A stretch of 33,708 nucleotides of DNA, from positions 117,030 through 150,737 of the forward strand of contig ML210210.1 of assembly GCA_004369085.1 (NCBI GenBank), written 5' to 3'. Shown one piece after another: positions 22,100 through 33,703 of this stretch. The stretch comes from Coprinopsis marcescibilis (Eukaryota; Basidiomycota; Agaricomycetes; Agaricales; Psathyrellaceae). The notes beneath the pieces are model-generated. The model was given only the letters and a program-made list of their open reading frames with translations, was not told the DNA's origin and made no database searches. A program made the translations under genes and the position numbers. Positions within the stretch are counted from its first letter, which is position 1. The number at the start of each line of letters is the position of its first letter.

Positions 22100-23396
22100 A
22101 TGTACCCCAGTGATGGTCAACGTGTGTGCGCTCCTGTGCCTGTTGACGAGCCTAGCTGCTGGTGGCTGTCGGCGGATATTCGAAATGCCCGTGCGCGTCA
22201 CCGGGATGCAGTCAGAGACTGACAGGGACCAGGCCGGGTATACTGTAGCACCGTGGCTTGGGTGTCAAGACGATGAGAGGGCCTAGCAAGCAAGAGTCGC
22301 AGGTGTCCGAGGTCCTCTTAATCTCGTAAGTATTATCAGGACACGTAAATGTCTATTTCTGTGGCCCTGCCGTGGTGTACATTTTATTTATTTAATATTT
22401 GAACTTTTGAAGTGTGAGTCAAAGGCTGCCCTGTGCGGTGAATACTTACCATTGAAGTTTTATCCACGACCTCCATGTGTGAGCGAAACTGAATTATATA
22501 TCGCATTTATTAAGTTTTAGAGAAGAAAAAAAGAACATACTTCAAGTTGCATAGGCTGCACAGGGTTCTCAGTCAACGCCACGATGCCGAATCGAGTACG
22601 GGGCCGAATTTTATGCTTGAATCAGAATCTGTCACATCCACATCGGACCGCGCGAGTTCCGACACTGAAATCGACTTTCTCAGTATTCTGTCAAGACCAC
22701 CACAAATCCGACGCCTTATAGAACAACGGATTCCAGACGGGTTTCCCGGGCGCCTCCACATGTACAGCCCCCTTCTAGCATTTTATTCCTGGAGACTTTG
22801 TCTCTACATCAGGGAATTTATGACCTTCTTATAATAATCGGTAATGTATATAATGCCCATCTTTGGTCTCAGCCTGGCACATCAGCAGATTCCCAGGCGG
22901 CTTCGGCACTTTCCGGACTTTTCCTCTTTTGGGAAGCTCCAAAGCGGGAAGCTGGAAAGCCAGGCCCGGGCCGCGGGATATATTAGAATTTCCGTCGCTC
23001 GCCTCCATGTTCCTCGATTCTTTTCATCCCAGAAATAGTGTAAGAGCCTCCAACTGTAATAAATAGATCAATATACATTATATCATTGGACTACAGCATG
23101 TTTTTGCACTTTCCCTGCTAATGACAATGTAACTTCTTGTGAATACCATTCCTCCACCCTCCCTGTGCACCAAGATCCAAGAATTTCAACTAAAACTAGA
23201 ATAAATAGAGTCCTGAAGAATAGAAAGCATTAATGTACAATAACTGAAGGGGTGTGTAGGTCAAATAGCAAATATGTATCGTAGGTATACCCTGTCAACT
23301 CCCAATTCCTACCAATAGCAGTCACAATTGCGAAGTCCATTGGCCTTGTCCATGGCCCCTACGCTACGAACTGCTGATCTCTGCAGCTTCGAAATA
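22100..23396. other. Intergenic, no recognised gene
   Basis: A plus-strand frame at 22547-22834 and shadows of it near 22863-23066 have no motif or splice support. The 3' part becomes AT-rich and may already belong to the left flank of the transposon; I could not place a left terminus. Confidence 0.45.
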
Positions 23397-23849
23397 CTAC
23401 ACATCGATTTCAATAGCCTCTATGTTTGCAATAGCGTTTTGTTGTTGCAACCCACGCCCTGTTTTGGTGTCGAAAACAAAAGGTTCCATCACCCAGCGCT
23501 TGTAGTGTCCAGCACTTGGTTGGGCAGAATCCTCCTGCAGATCACCTTCTTCATAATAAAAAGCACACGCGCTCTGAAGGTGCGGCTTCTTCAATGCTAT
23601 TTTGTTGGTTTTGCTGTCTTTTCTGGTGTCCATGATGGCGAGCACATTGAATTCAGATATGAGTGCATCGAGGTGGCAGATGATTGCAATGGGATCTAGT
23701 GCGTGCGAGGAGGAACCATCCTTTGTTGGTGTGCTGGGTGGTGCAGTTTGGATTTTAGAGGCTTCTGTCATTGTCAACAGGTGGACGTGAGGGAGAGTGG
23801 TTGAGTGGTGAGTTGTGATCTGGCAGTTAAACGATAGAAAACTGAACAT
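23397..23849 (-). CDS. Hypothetical protein, possibly carried by the transposon
   Basis: Minus-strand frame whose conserved-looking part starts at the ATG at 23771 (MTEASKIQTAPPSTPTKDGS) and runs to 23397, about 124 residues; an upstream ATG at 23849 would add 26. It contains PIAIICHLDALISEFNVLAI and FYYEEGDLQEDSAQPSAGHY, then an acidic end. No known domain is seen. It lies on the same strand as, and just downstream of, the transposase, in sequence that is similarly poor in CpG. I therefore think it is a third gene of the element rather than a host gene. Confidence 0.4.
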   Translation of the reverse strand: MFSFLSFNCQITTHHSTTLPHVHLLTMTEASKIQTAPPSTPTKDGSSSHALDPIAIICHLDALISEFNVLAIMDTRKDSKTNKIALKKPHLQSACAFYYEEGDLQEDSAQPSAGHYKRWVMEPFVFDTKTGRGLQQQNAIANIEAIEIDV

Positions 23850-24242
23850 GTGATGTCCGCCGGTCCACCAGGCTCACTGGAATCTATTGTTAGACCCATC
23901 TCTTGTCTGAAAGGATGACCTCGTTGACTTCACCTGGCCTTCTTTCCAGTATCAGATAGACCTGTTGTGAGGTGCTCAACGGTCTGGGAGATGGGAGTTG
24001 AACAAGGGCCTTGAACTGAACACAGTTGATGTGTTTGGGTCCCAAGGCTTGAAGCACTGGTGGTGATGAAATGCAAGTTGATCTTGGTCTGCTGGGTAGA
24101 CACAAGATCTCAATCTTCGCCACTTTAGCAAGCTTCTATCTACTGTAGATATTATATACTATGCTAAATATTATCTGGTGGTCTTCATCAACTTAAAAGC
24201 CCTTAGCCAACTCACAACTCTCGCGTTAAAATGATGTGATTG

Positions 24243-27200
24243 TCAGTCATACTTTGAGAGATATTCGTGAGTATGGTTATCTATATATGGATTCACATAG
24301 TACTTGTTGAAGGCGTCAAGGGTGATGGTGTATGAGAAGCTTTGAGGGAGATACCCTTTCCCAAAATCAGGGATCAAATGAGCTCCCCATAAAATATTGC
24401 TTACCAGCACAATCCGCAATGGTAATGGACTGTCTGCTGTTTCCTCCTGTCTTTTGACCACCCACATACCCGTTACAGGGTCCTTCACATCTCCCTCCAC
24501 AGGAAACATGCTGACAAGAGCGCAGCAGCGCTCTATATCAGTAGTTTCATCAGTAAAGGAGAAGACCAGATAGAGCTGGGCAACCTTTGGGCCAGGTACA
24601 GCACAATCTTCCTCTGTTTGATGCATGAAAACCGTGTTGAAACGGCCACCACCTTCCCATGCTGGATTGCACCAGACTGTTTGGCAATGCATCCCAGCTG
24701 GACCACACAGATTGCTAGGGGCATAAAGTCGTGCGATGATGGAGTGGTGGACAAAGATCCTTCCATTAAAAAAGCAGAAGCTGGTCAATGTTTGCTGGGA
24801 TAGGGTTTCCTGGATACCGTGTCATGTATAGGTTACGGATAAAGGCTGGAACAAGCTGAGGGAGAGATATGTAGTCGGCAAGGTCTTTGAGGACACGGGG
24901 GTATCCCTGTTCTGCGAAACAAGGTCAGTAATGTAAATTTTCCGTCGATTTCAATGACGGGCGCCTACCGGGGGTCTTGGCATGCTCGATTGATGCAGCA
25001 GTATGCTGCCCAAGCTTGGGCTCGATGTCCTCGTCTTCTGGATCAACTTCGGTGTCAGAATCAACTTGGTTGGGCAGGACTTCCCCAGTATCAAGGGTCA
25101 GGGCAGTATACACTGCTGTTGATCCATCTAACATACCCTTGCAAATGAAATCTTTCTCCAATGCCTTCATATTATCCATCCGAACAAGGGTAGTCAGCAT
25201 CTGAGGCAATGCGTCATACCGATTAGACCTCCTCCATGGCTCCTTAACGGCTGTGATATGCTTCGGCTTGGTAATTGAAGAACAGACACCATTTGGTGCC
25301 CCAAAGAGACGAATTGAATTCGTAAAATGGATAAGTGCGTGTTGTCAAGGGAGAGAACAATGCTTCCTAACTCCCTCGTTGACAAACACCTTTCTAAGGT
25401 TGTGAAATTTGTTGAGGCACGCCTCTGCTTGCTTGAGAGCAGTTGAAGATATGGCGTTCCGGCGGAATATGTAACACATGTTGGCGAAGGCGACCAGGCA
25501 TTGAACCATTTTATCTGGGATGTGATCCTTGATTGCTGGGATGTACACTTTGAGCAGCGCCTTTGAGTCATCCCCAGTCCATTGCACAAAGTCTTGGCCA
25601 TCCTTGAAACACCTGAGGCCAGGGAATACTGGAACAGCCAAGATTCTGGACAAGGTTGGTACATGAGAATGCTTTTGAGAGACAAAAAGTGATCAAAACG
25701 TGTACCTTCAGTCAATGTCATGAATGATACATGCTGCCTTTTGCTTTGGGTGCTTCAATTTGATGTAGTCCATCACCCACGTAACCAAATGGTCCTTAAA
25801 CGTGCCTTTGATGATTTGGTGAAGTAGATTGGGGGCCATGAGAACATGGATATCTGCCCAAGGAAAGTTGTATGTATATGACTAGTAGAATATAGCCCTC
25901 AGTCACAGCAATCGGAGAGCACTCAAGAGGTATGTACCGTTACATCAGTCCTCACACCATACTTATCCCAAGCGGCAGTTGGAGTGAATTGGGCTTGAAT
26001 GAACTGTGTCATCTCATGCATACGATGTTGAGATGCGTTCGGCCCATCAAGATCATCCAGCTTCCCAAAACATCTGCTCAACGGTAGATCTGTTCGAACA
26101 GGTTGTCTGAAGAATACATGCCAACTCACTTAGGACACCAGCCTTGAACGATGCAGGAAAGCCATACCTGCTCAGGGTAATCGGCAATCACAGGACCAAG
26201 GCTCGAGGATTTGAGCAATGCAGGTATGGTACAAATGACGTACAAACTGCTTGTACTCCTTTGACTCACGTTCGGCTTGGCTGGCTACGATTGAATAGAG
26301 CATAGTTAGTAGAGTTTGAGCAGGAGTAAGAGAAGAATACCTTTGGGAATTGGAAGAAATGAGAGCGGAAAGACACCGCAATTGTGAGACTGGCATGCCA
26401 TGTTGCTGATATTGCCAATTGAAATGTAAAATGGATGGTATTCTTGGTGGCCTGTGGCCACGGAGACAGTAGTCTTGTCAAGACCCGTTATAATAGGTAC
26501 AAGCATGGCGCCGTGTGTTGTCTCATCCTTCACAATGACAGTCTGTGAAGGATTAGGCACCAATTGCTGTTAAATAGTATGACTGTCAAACTCACCGCTT
26601 CCTCCCATGCCCAATCACCAGATAAAAGGTTTGAATAGACACGATCTCCAGTAGCGTCGAACTCCTGGTAAGGTACGGTGTTGAATTTATCTTCAAACTC
26701 TCTGTTCCGAAGCTGCTGAAGAACAACCTCCTGGGCATTTTGAGTGCAGAGAGGAATGGGTTCAGTCATCCACTTGGGGGGGTCATGTTCGGGGATAGGA
26801 CCGTCGTACTGAAGGTAGACGGTATGAAATGGTGCACTTCCAGCTTGAACCTCATTGATTGAGGCATAAAGGTTGTTTGCCGTTCTCCAGCAAACATTTT
26901 TGGCGCCATCCATCGTCTTTAACACTTCAATCTGGGAGGCAATCCAGAGTTGCAGACCTTCACTAATCTTGGATGCTGGTGACTGGCGCTTGACATAGTG
27001 GTGTCAGGCCCATTCAAAGTCATGCCAACTCTTGAACGGGTGCCATGGTTTATCCTGGGTCTCGTCAGGCTCTTCAGGGGGTGTTCCAACTGGTAGAGGG
27101 TTTCCGTCACGGTCTACTATGATCGCTACAACATAATTTGGTCCAGCATGAGCCATAAGCATGCAGGAAAGCCTACCTGACAGTTTCTCGTGTTCGCGGT

Positions 27201-27255
27201 AATGAGCTTTTGACAGCCTCGGAGCATTCAGTGGTAAGCCAATATCCAGGAGCAC
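24243..27255 (-). pseudogene. Plavaka-type transposase, broken
   Basis: Intron-containing transposase remnant read from about 27255 down to 24243. Family landmarks in order: PWHPFKSWHDFEWA, TVYLQYDGPIPEHDPPKWMT, RVYSNLLSGDWAWEEA, TTHGAMLVPIITGLDKTTVS, VATGHQEYHPFYISIGNISN, ADIHVLMAPNLLHQIIKGTF, RLFGAPNGVCSSITKPKHIT, KEPWRRSNRYDALPQML, LYAPSNLCGPAGMHC and the end FNKYYVNPYIDNHTHEYL. Lesions are in-frame TGA at 27004-27006, 25708-25710 and 25345-25347, each where Arg (CGA) is plausible; a junction near 26190 where about 30 residues are missing between AQILEP and LGPVIADYPEQ; and a frameshift at an A6/T6 run at 24768-24773. The zinc-finger start seen in relatives was not found. It cannot make a full transposase. 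Confidence 0.85.
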
Positions 27256-27684
27256 AGCATGCTCAACGTCTACGTGACGCTTTCGACCTCCAGAGCTGGC
27301 ACAAACAACTCAGCAGTAAGGGCATGGAAAGGAGCAAAGCTCCTTTGAGTCGAGACGATGTGAAAACATCAAAAAGAGGACAACTTGGAGAGACTCTGGG
27401 TGGAAAAGATTGGTTGACTCACGGAAAAGGAGGAGAAGGGGTTCAAGGAATGTATTCACCTGCATATTACATGTAATAATGCACAGTTTCCCGAAGAGAG
27501 TGTAAAATAGACCTAAAATGGCATCAGATCAGCCACTATAAACAAATTTGTTGCAAAGTCAAACACGCACCTTGCAATCACTCACTCCAACCATCGTACT
27601 GCGAACACTGTAAGTACTCCTACACAAGTCATTCACCTGCTGAAATCTCAATTTGGTTCCTGTTCCAGTGCCCAAGATCAAATT

Positions 27685-30181
27685 ATGCCCTGAAACACGC
27701 GTAACCTGACCACCAAACAGAATGCTGTGAAAGCAGTCCCTGCAGCTGACCCTCTGGCACCCAACAAACCTGGCGAAGCCATTGAGACTACGTTGCCTGG
27801 TCCAACTGAGCCTGACCCACAGCAAGTACCGCCCAAAAAATGAACAAGCCGCCCAAGGAAGAATGATGTCACAAAGCCAAAGGCTCCAGATGCCCCTGAC
27901 CCGACCGCTGCTGCTTGTCCTGCTGCTTCCAAATCAAAGGTCAGTAGGGCAAAGACTGGCCCTGCAGCTGGTCGCACAGCCAAGAAGCATGGCAAGGAAC
28001 CAGATGAAGGTGCACAGAATGAATCTGGCCCAACCCCAGCCTCCCCAACCCCTGATGACACCAACAAGGGCCCCATGGTCAACTTGGAGCCGGCGCTGGT
28101 CTCAGAGACCAAGGCTGCAAAAGCCAAACATCTACGAGTCGAAAAAGAGGCCGCAGCACATGAAATGTTCAGACAGATGGCTGAGAAGGACAATGCCAGC
28201 CAGGCTGCGAAAGCGCAGCCCCAATCAGTGGAGGCTATCACCAACGACACCGATGTTGCATTCCTCCAGTCTACTGTCACCGCGGGTTCAGGAAGGCTCA
28301 GCGATGATGATATTGGCTCGGAAAGCTTCCATTTCAGCCACATCGTCAAGTCAGACAAGGACGAACCCAGTGACAACGGTAAGGGCAATCCTGCCATCAC
28401 TGGGTCACTGCTGGCTCTCTCAGCGGATGCGATGATGGTATGTACCGAGATTTGTATTCATCAGAGGAAAACACTCACCCATGTCTTTAGATCAAGAGTC
28501 TTCAGGCAAAGATTGCCAAGCTTGAACGTCTGAATGCCCCTCCAGCCAAAGAAAAGACGATGGCCAAGAAAACAAAGTGAGTGATCGGGATGGCTGCGGC
28601 TGAGCTTGCACTGCATCCATCGATGCTCACACATCACCATCTTTCCCAGGGACTTGAATCTTCCCCTTGCCTCTGGATTACAGCCTGCTTTCAGGGCTCC
28701 AGTGTTGCCTATAACAAATAAACCCAAGAAATCTGCTGCTGGCACTAGGTCTTCAGCACCAGCAAATGATGGGCTTGGAGGTTTTGAGGATGACAATGCT
28801 GAAGACATCTGCCCAACAACACCATCACCACCTCCTCAACGTTCAGGACCGCAAGCACCTGCCCTCCAACAGTCAAAGAAAGGAAATATGGTGTGTACCA
28901 ATACACTTTATGCAGAGTAACCACTACTAACCTATTGGTTGTAGATGGCCCTCATTGTCCAAGATCCAGATCTTCCGGTCTTCGCTTCAAAGTCTCGTGT
29001 TCCAGCTCATCTAACCAGCAAGAAGCCAGTATTCAAGCCCACCATCTCCAAATATGCTGGTCCAAAGAAAGCACAGCCAAAAGCCATTGCTGCAGCATCC
29101 CCTGGTGCAGCATCCGCCTTGTTGCCAGCTCCCTCAAGAGTCGTTGCTACCCTAACATCTGGGAAGGTCCAGTCGAAGGATCTCCCTGACTTCGCAAAGG
29201 AGTTCGGGCGTTGGAAGGATGTCTTCATTCCAACGCTCAAACACGCCCTCTTCTGTTCCACACAGCCATTTTCAGGTTTCTCGTCCACGTCACCAGACTT
29301 CCACAACCTCACCAAGGAGCTGGTCTTAGATGTCTACCCAGATAGTGGGTACGTAGTGAAGGCCTCCGGCGATCCCATTCAGCTCATGGTACGTCAATCT
29401 CTGCCTCTGTTAATGCCTGTACATTCTCACTGACTTTATGTTTTAGGCCTACAACTGCTGCACTGCAGCTCGGAATGAGATCAGCGATGAAGCGGTCATC
29501 GTTGTCACAGACTTTGTTGGGACCCTTTCCACAATTCAAGAAGCGCACGAGTGGCTTCTTTAGGCACAACACCGTACAGGACCATTGTTTTTTGAATTCC
29601 CAACACCTGCACACTGCACTGCAAAGGCTGGAACACTGGGTTTCATTGTATGTTCCCATTTGCTCCAACTTCCAAGACATGTGATTAATCTTGGTTTCTC
29701 AGTCACCTTACAGAAGGCTCAGGTCCCCTCATCTCCTCAAGTTGGTTCAGGCCATCATGCTTTCATTGCTCGTTTGATGCAATTCCAGTTGGTCTCTTTG
29801 CTCTCTTAATTCCAGTTGGTCTCTTTGCTCTCTCAATGGCAGCGGTACATTTGATGCATTGTATTCTTGGGGAAATGTTAACCTGATTGTGATGTGACCT
29901 TACAGCTCAAGCGTGCCGTGCGATGCGTGAATGCCAATGGGACTGCTGCCAAACCAACCCCATTTTCTCAAGTGAAGTGGGGTGCTTCCATCAACACGTA
30001 CATGACAGGTTTGAACGGGACCACCAGCAAACAGTGGGAGGAGGTGATGGCCTATTGCGATGACGCTCTTCGTGTGCTTCGTGGCACTGCCGAGGAGATT
30101 GCATCTGGTGACGAGTTGGCAGATGATAACTGCGTTGACATATTCAGCTTCCCAAGCCCATGCAAGCAAAGGGTGGCTTGA
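27685..30181 (+). pseudogene. Transposon accessory gene, divergent from the transposase, broken
   Basis: Multi-exon gene that often accompanies Plavaka-like elements; its function is unknown. The likely start is ATG 27685, followed at once by TGA (27691-27693). A Pro/Ala/Lys-rich disordered part comes first (KAVPAADPLAPNKPGEA), with another TGA at 27841-27843, then a charged helical stretch (VSETKAAKAKHLRVEKEAAA; IKSLQAKIAKLERL). The folded part reads DLPDFAKEFGRWKDVFIP, AARNEISDEAVIVVTDFVG, FPTPAHCTAKAGTLGFI and, at the end, FSQVKWGASINTYMTGLNGT and TSKQWEEVMAYCDDALRVL. A TAG at 29561-29563 interrupts it, and a 27-bp tandem duplication with stops sits at 29781-29834. Introns are visible after 28437, 28576 and near 28890 and 29388. 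The folded half may correspond to a domain of unknown function seen in mushroom genomes; I cannot name it with confidence. Confidence 0.75.
29781..29834. repeat. 27-bp tandem duplication
   Basis: Two adjacent copies of AATTCCAGTTGGTCTCTTTG + CTCTCT(T/C), at 29781-29807 and 29808-29834, differing only in the last base. It lies in the damaged part of the accessory gene. It is young, to judge by near identity, and likely a replication slip after the gene was already dead. Confidence 0.9.
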
Positions 30182-30382
30182 ATCCTTCGAAATGCACGCC
30201 CATCTTCATACCTTTGGCCATTGGGCGGAACTGCATCTGGATTTGATACCGCTTTTGAACTTTCGCTACTTTTAACACTTTCTTGCACTTTTTATAACTT
30301 TTCCACGAATAAATAATATGGCATTTGTGATGGCTTTCCAAAATGGACAGTGCCGACTTTTGGCACTTTGAGCTTTTTAGGA

Positions 30383-30422
30383 CTTTTTGGGACTTTTTGG
30401 CACTTTTAAAAGTCCCAAAAAG
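30383..30422. repeat. Terminal palindrome, probable right end of the transposon
   Basis: CTTTTTGGGACTTTT at 30383-30397 and its exact reverse complement at 30408-30422 form 15-bp arms around a 10-base spacer. The same GACTTTTTGG unit also occurs at 30381 and 30391, and GCACTTT variants occur from about 30280 on. Such repeated sub-terminal motifs are typical binding sites for a transposase near an element end. Confidence 0.75.
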
Positions 30423-32054
30423 CGAATTGTCTGATTGCTGATGCATACCGTCTGACAAGGCCTTATAATGCCAGCATGACAATCCCTTGGCTACGCATAA
30501 TTTAAGTATCAGATGTCGCTGTTCATCTGATGTCATGTGACGCAGAGTGATAACCTAGTTGCGGCACACGGAAGTCTCTTACTAAACACAGGGCAAATCG
30601 AGAGGGATACTCTATGTTCAAAAAGATGTTGCCGAGTACATATGGTAGCTACTAGGTATATATACCATCCCTCTAGTTACATAAGCTAAAGCTATCATAA
30701 GGAGGTAAGTAAAACAATCAGGGGAAAGAGTTGGAACCCTAGTGTTCTGTTGGTCTCACCTACTTAGACCTGATCCTTCAAGGAAAGGCTTGCCTGCCTG
30801 TATTTATCACCTTCATACACTCCTGTGCTGGATGTTACTATCACAATGTGTCTCGACACGTCTACTTTCCGCCGTAATCTCAAGATCCACAAGCTTATAC
30901 GGCAACCGTTTAGACCATGTGCTTCCCAGCTGCAGAACAACACAATAGCGCTGGTTACAATTTACGTTATTGTTCAAGCGTAGTAATTAGGATGGATTCC
31001 CAACCCAATGGCGCTTCCACTCTTCAAATGTGTCGCAATCCCCCTGGCAATGTAACTCCTCTTAGTGGTGCGATTCTGTAAAACAGAAAATAACGGGACG
31101 CCGGAAGGTTTGGACGTCATCCTGCGCCGATGACGGGGACCCTTGACCTATGTTCACACCTGGCTCGGAACCCGCACATACGGGATGAATTGAACCAATT
31201 GAACCCACCACGGCTTTGGATTGTTGTTATCGCGTATCAAGCGGTCGCCTTGACGACTGTGAGCTGCATACAACGCTGTCATTCCTCGACATTGCAGCTT
31301 TTGGCACTGGCAGTAATAGGATCTCTGGGGAGAACGATAAGAATTGGTCAAGGTTTCCATTGAAACCCTTATCCTGCTGCTGTTCGATCTAATATCCTTA
31401 ACGGGGATTTCACCATTGTGTGCGCTTCAAATGCCCGTTAGATCGCACGCTCCTGAACATATGACGGTGCGTTGCATAGCATCTTGCACAACAGCTTTCG
31501 TGCAATTCATATTTCTCATCACTTACATCGTGAGATGGCGGTCAGTACCACGGCTGACTGCCATTTCCAGGTCTAAATCGGCGCTACTAGTTAAGGTCCC
31601 CAGTTGACGACGGAGCCGAAATAAGAAATGTGGTTGGTTTTCGGGGTCTCTTGCATCAGATCATGACGAGTGAAGGAAAGTTCGCGTGCAAGAGGTTATG
31701 CAACGTACTGTAAGCACTCCAACTATTACGCATATTGTATACATGGTAAGGCGCTTGCTGGTTTCCATGGCCTCAGTGACCTTCAACATACCTTGGCGCT
31801 AGCATCCGAAGTACCTGGGCATCAGCTACCTCCACAGTCTTCCTACTCACTACCGTAGTTTCGCAGTAATCTCCACTAACAGATGTGATCGCTTCGACGG
31901 GATACAGTCATGTCACGAATATGGAGACGTGCGTTTCTGTACCGTGTATGCAGGTTGTTAGTTGCCAGAATTCGGAACCAGGAAGAGGCGATGCACTGCC
32001 ATGTCTCCCGGTCTGATATTTCTGGCGGAGGACCGGAGCTCGTAAACCTTTCCA
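30423..32054. other. Gene-poor region right of the transposon
   Basis: CpG becomes common again after about 30.9 kb. Small opposed frames at 31130-31607 and 31876-32058 have no motif I can trust. A stretch at 30629-30942 has LTR-like features but fails the duplication test (see rejected items). Confidence 0.45.
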
Positions 32055-32387
32055 TCATGCAGCCACCAACGCACTTTCATCATCCGCTCGCATTCTAACC
32101 AGACTAATGATGGTACAGTCAAACCCATATCTTTGGAGGTCCACAAAATCCATATTTAACTGCCAAACCGACCTGTAATAACTGGGAGTCGCCAATGACT
32201 CATATCTTTCCCTTCCCAAGGGGTATGTATAATTTATCACAGGCTCGACTGTAACTCCCTTTGACCCACCAAGTCCACTCGCATCCAGAGCACTGAGGAT
32301 AAGCAGACGAAACAATGTCCATGCTTTGGCACGCGCTACTCACCTCAAGAGTCCTGGACGCGTGGTCCGCAGGGCCAGAGACCACAT
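32055..32387 (-). CDS. Possible small two-exon gene
   Basis: Exon 32387-32344 (MWSLALRTTRPGLL...) joins exon 32292-32055 across a 51-nt GT/AG intron with good ends, giving 282 nt and 93 residues. The second exon reads GVTVEPVINYTYPLGRERYE, then YYRSVWQLNMDFVDLQRYGF and DCTIISL, which has the look of a structured protein. The gene may continue differently after IISL: another frame reads RWWLHDGKVYELRSSARNIR down to 31958. I do not recognise it. It could equally be the surviving part of a larger decayed gene. Confidence 0.38.
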
Positions 32388-32742
32388 TTACCCTAAATAA
32401 TCATCTTAGGTGCTTTGGCATGTAAAGTCTACACTAGTCCACTCTCCGGCGGCTCTGTCTCACCTTCAGTTATTTAACTGAACCTGACCCAATAATTGAT
32501 ACTCAGACTGACTCTCATTGTCAGGCGGTCTGTGATACACAAGGTCCTCACTCGTCAATCCAGGTATCACAAAGATAAAATACCGTATCGGCTGGGATCA
32601 CTTGCCACTACATTCTGTATTCATCACTATTAAGTACATTAAATGAGGGAGCTATTGGCTATTGAGTCACTGTCCCGGACTACCACCAAACAACAGTGGA
32701 TATTCTACAGATTTCCTAATGCTACTAATATTAGCCCAGACT
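32388..32742. other. Intergenic, no gene seen
   Basis: Short stop-rich sequence left of the tandem duplication; nothing supported. Confidence 0.5.
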
Positions 32743-33075
32743 CCAAGTAATCAAGGAATCGGACGGACCTATATTGCAGGGGTAGGCTCCTAATGAGATT
32801 ATCGAAGAATTCAAACCAATCAAGAGATCCAACACACCCTTATTGGTGTGGGTATCTAACGGAAGTGCTCCTGTGAAGGTGTGATCTGAAGAGACAGGAC
32901 GGGGGCGAACCCAAGCAATCCAGGATCGGACAGACCTATATTGGCAGGGGTAGGCTCCTAATGAGTTTAGCGAAGACTTCAAACGATCAAGGGATCCGAC
33001 ATACCTTTATTGGTGGGGTACCGAATGGAAGAGCTCCTGTGAAGTTATGATCTAAAAGGATGGGATGAGGGTGAA
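32743..33075. repeat. Imperfect 168-bp tandem duplication
   Basis: Unit 1 (32743-32910) begins CCAAGTAATCAAGGAATCGG and unit 2 (32911-33075) begins CCAAGCAATCCAGGATCGG. Both continue with GGAC(G/A)GACCTATATTG, CAGGGGTAGGCTCCTAATGAG, ACTTCAAAC/ATTCAAACC, TTATTGGTG and CTCCTGTGAAG, ending in GGGNGAA. Many point changes and small gaps separate the units, so the duplication is old. No coding function is evident. Confidence 0.88.
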
Positions 33076-33349
33076 CCTGGGTGTGAAGACGCAACCAAAA
33101 CTTGAAATCTTATATAGCCTCTAGGGTAGGGTAGGTTGGTGGCATTAGGTTGTCTAGCAACCTGATGCGACGAGCTCCGTTGCTAACCAAACCATATAAC
33201 CCTGTGGAAAATGACAGAATGATAGTCGCTGACTTAGGTGACTGGCGATTGAGAGGAGCACAATCGTTCACTGAACGGCTAAGCGACTTATACAGAATTG
33301 TTACTCGTACATTGGTGTCCGTTCGCGGTTACAAGGAAAACTCCCAAGA

Positions 33350-33703
33350 CTACACCTCTATGGAATTGGCTTCAGAGAGAGGCTTGGTTTCAATTGCGCC
33401 TTCGTCAATATCGGTTAAAATATCTCCAGTCAAACCTGGACTCGAACTCTGTTCAACCAACCCTTGGACACTCTGCTCCATCCCTTGGATCGTGGATACC
33501 TCGCTCGTCGTGTCCGTCAACTGAGGATACCTGTACGTGCGCAGTGAAATACAGCGAAATCGGCGCGGCCACTGTAGCCGCTCTGCCTTGGCTTCGAAGC
33601 GCAGTCGCTTTGTGCATTTGTGGATGTGTGGGAATGTGGCTCTGGGCATGATGATTTGGCACCCAGTGCACTGAACAAACAGCAACCAGAAAGTGTCTTC
33701 CAT
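33350..33703 (-). CDS. Possible gene with an N-terminal Cys/His cluster
   Basis: Minus-strand frame of 117 residues from the ATG at 33703. Near its start it has CTGC...HIHKC (residues about 12-29), the spacing of a C2H2/C2HC-like zinc site, then a basic stretch (KRLRFEAKAERLQWPRRFR) and an acidic Ser/Thr-rich end. Another frame on the plus strand (33150-33524) competes over part of it. It lies at the window edge, so splicing and extent cannot be judged. I do not recognise a family. Confidence 0.3.
   Translation of the reverse strand: MEDTFWLLFVQCTGCQIIMPRATFPHIHKCTKRLRFEAKAERLQWPRRFRCISLRTYRYPQLTDTTSEVSTIQGMEQSVQGLVEQSSSPGLTGDILTDIDEGAIETKPLSEANSIEV

Larger units (their letters stand above)
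24243..30422. mobile_element. Degenerate Plavaka-type DNA transposon
   Basis: Two divergent genes start from a shared centre near 27.3-27.7 kb: the transposase to the left and an accessory gene to the right. This is the arrangement I expect for Plavaka-type (CACTA-like) elements of mushrooms. Both genes are broken by stops and indels. The right side ends in a repeated (G)GACTTTTTGG/GCACTTTT motif and a palindrome at 30383-30422, a likely terminus. I could not find a matching left terminus or a target duplication, so the left border is unknown. CpG poverty suggests that the element begins near 23.4 kb. Confidence 0.8.

Noticed and set aside
27678..28400. 240-codon minus-strand frame in the accessory-gene region
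   Set aside because: It mirrors the Pro/Ala/Lys-rich plus-strand exon, which has family support and introns; it is a shadow.
30629..30942. Possible solo LTR with TGTTG...CAACA ends and a TATATA box
   Set aside because: The flanking five bases differ (no target duplication), and no primer-binding site or second LTR was seen.
31154..31360. Ankyrin-like phrase (GMTALYAAHSRQG) on the minus strand
   Set aside because: It is a single short match without flanking repeats or splice support.
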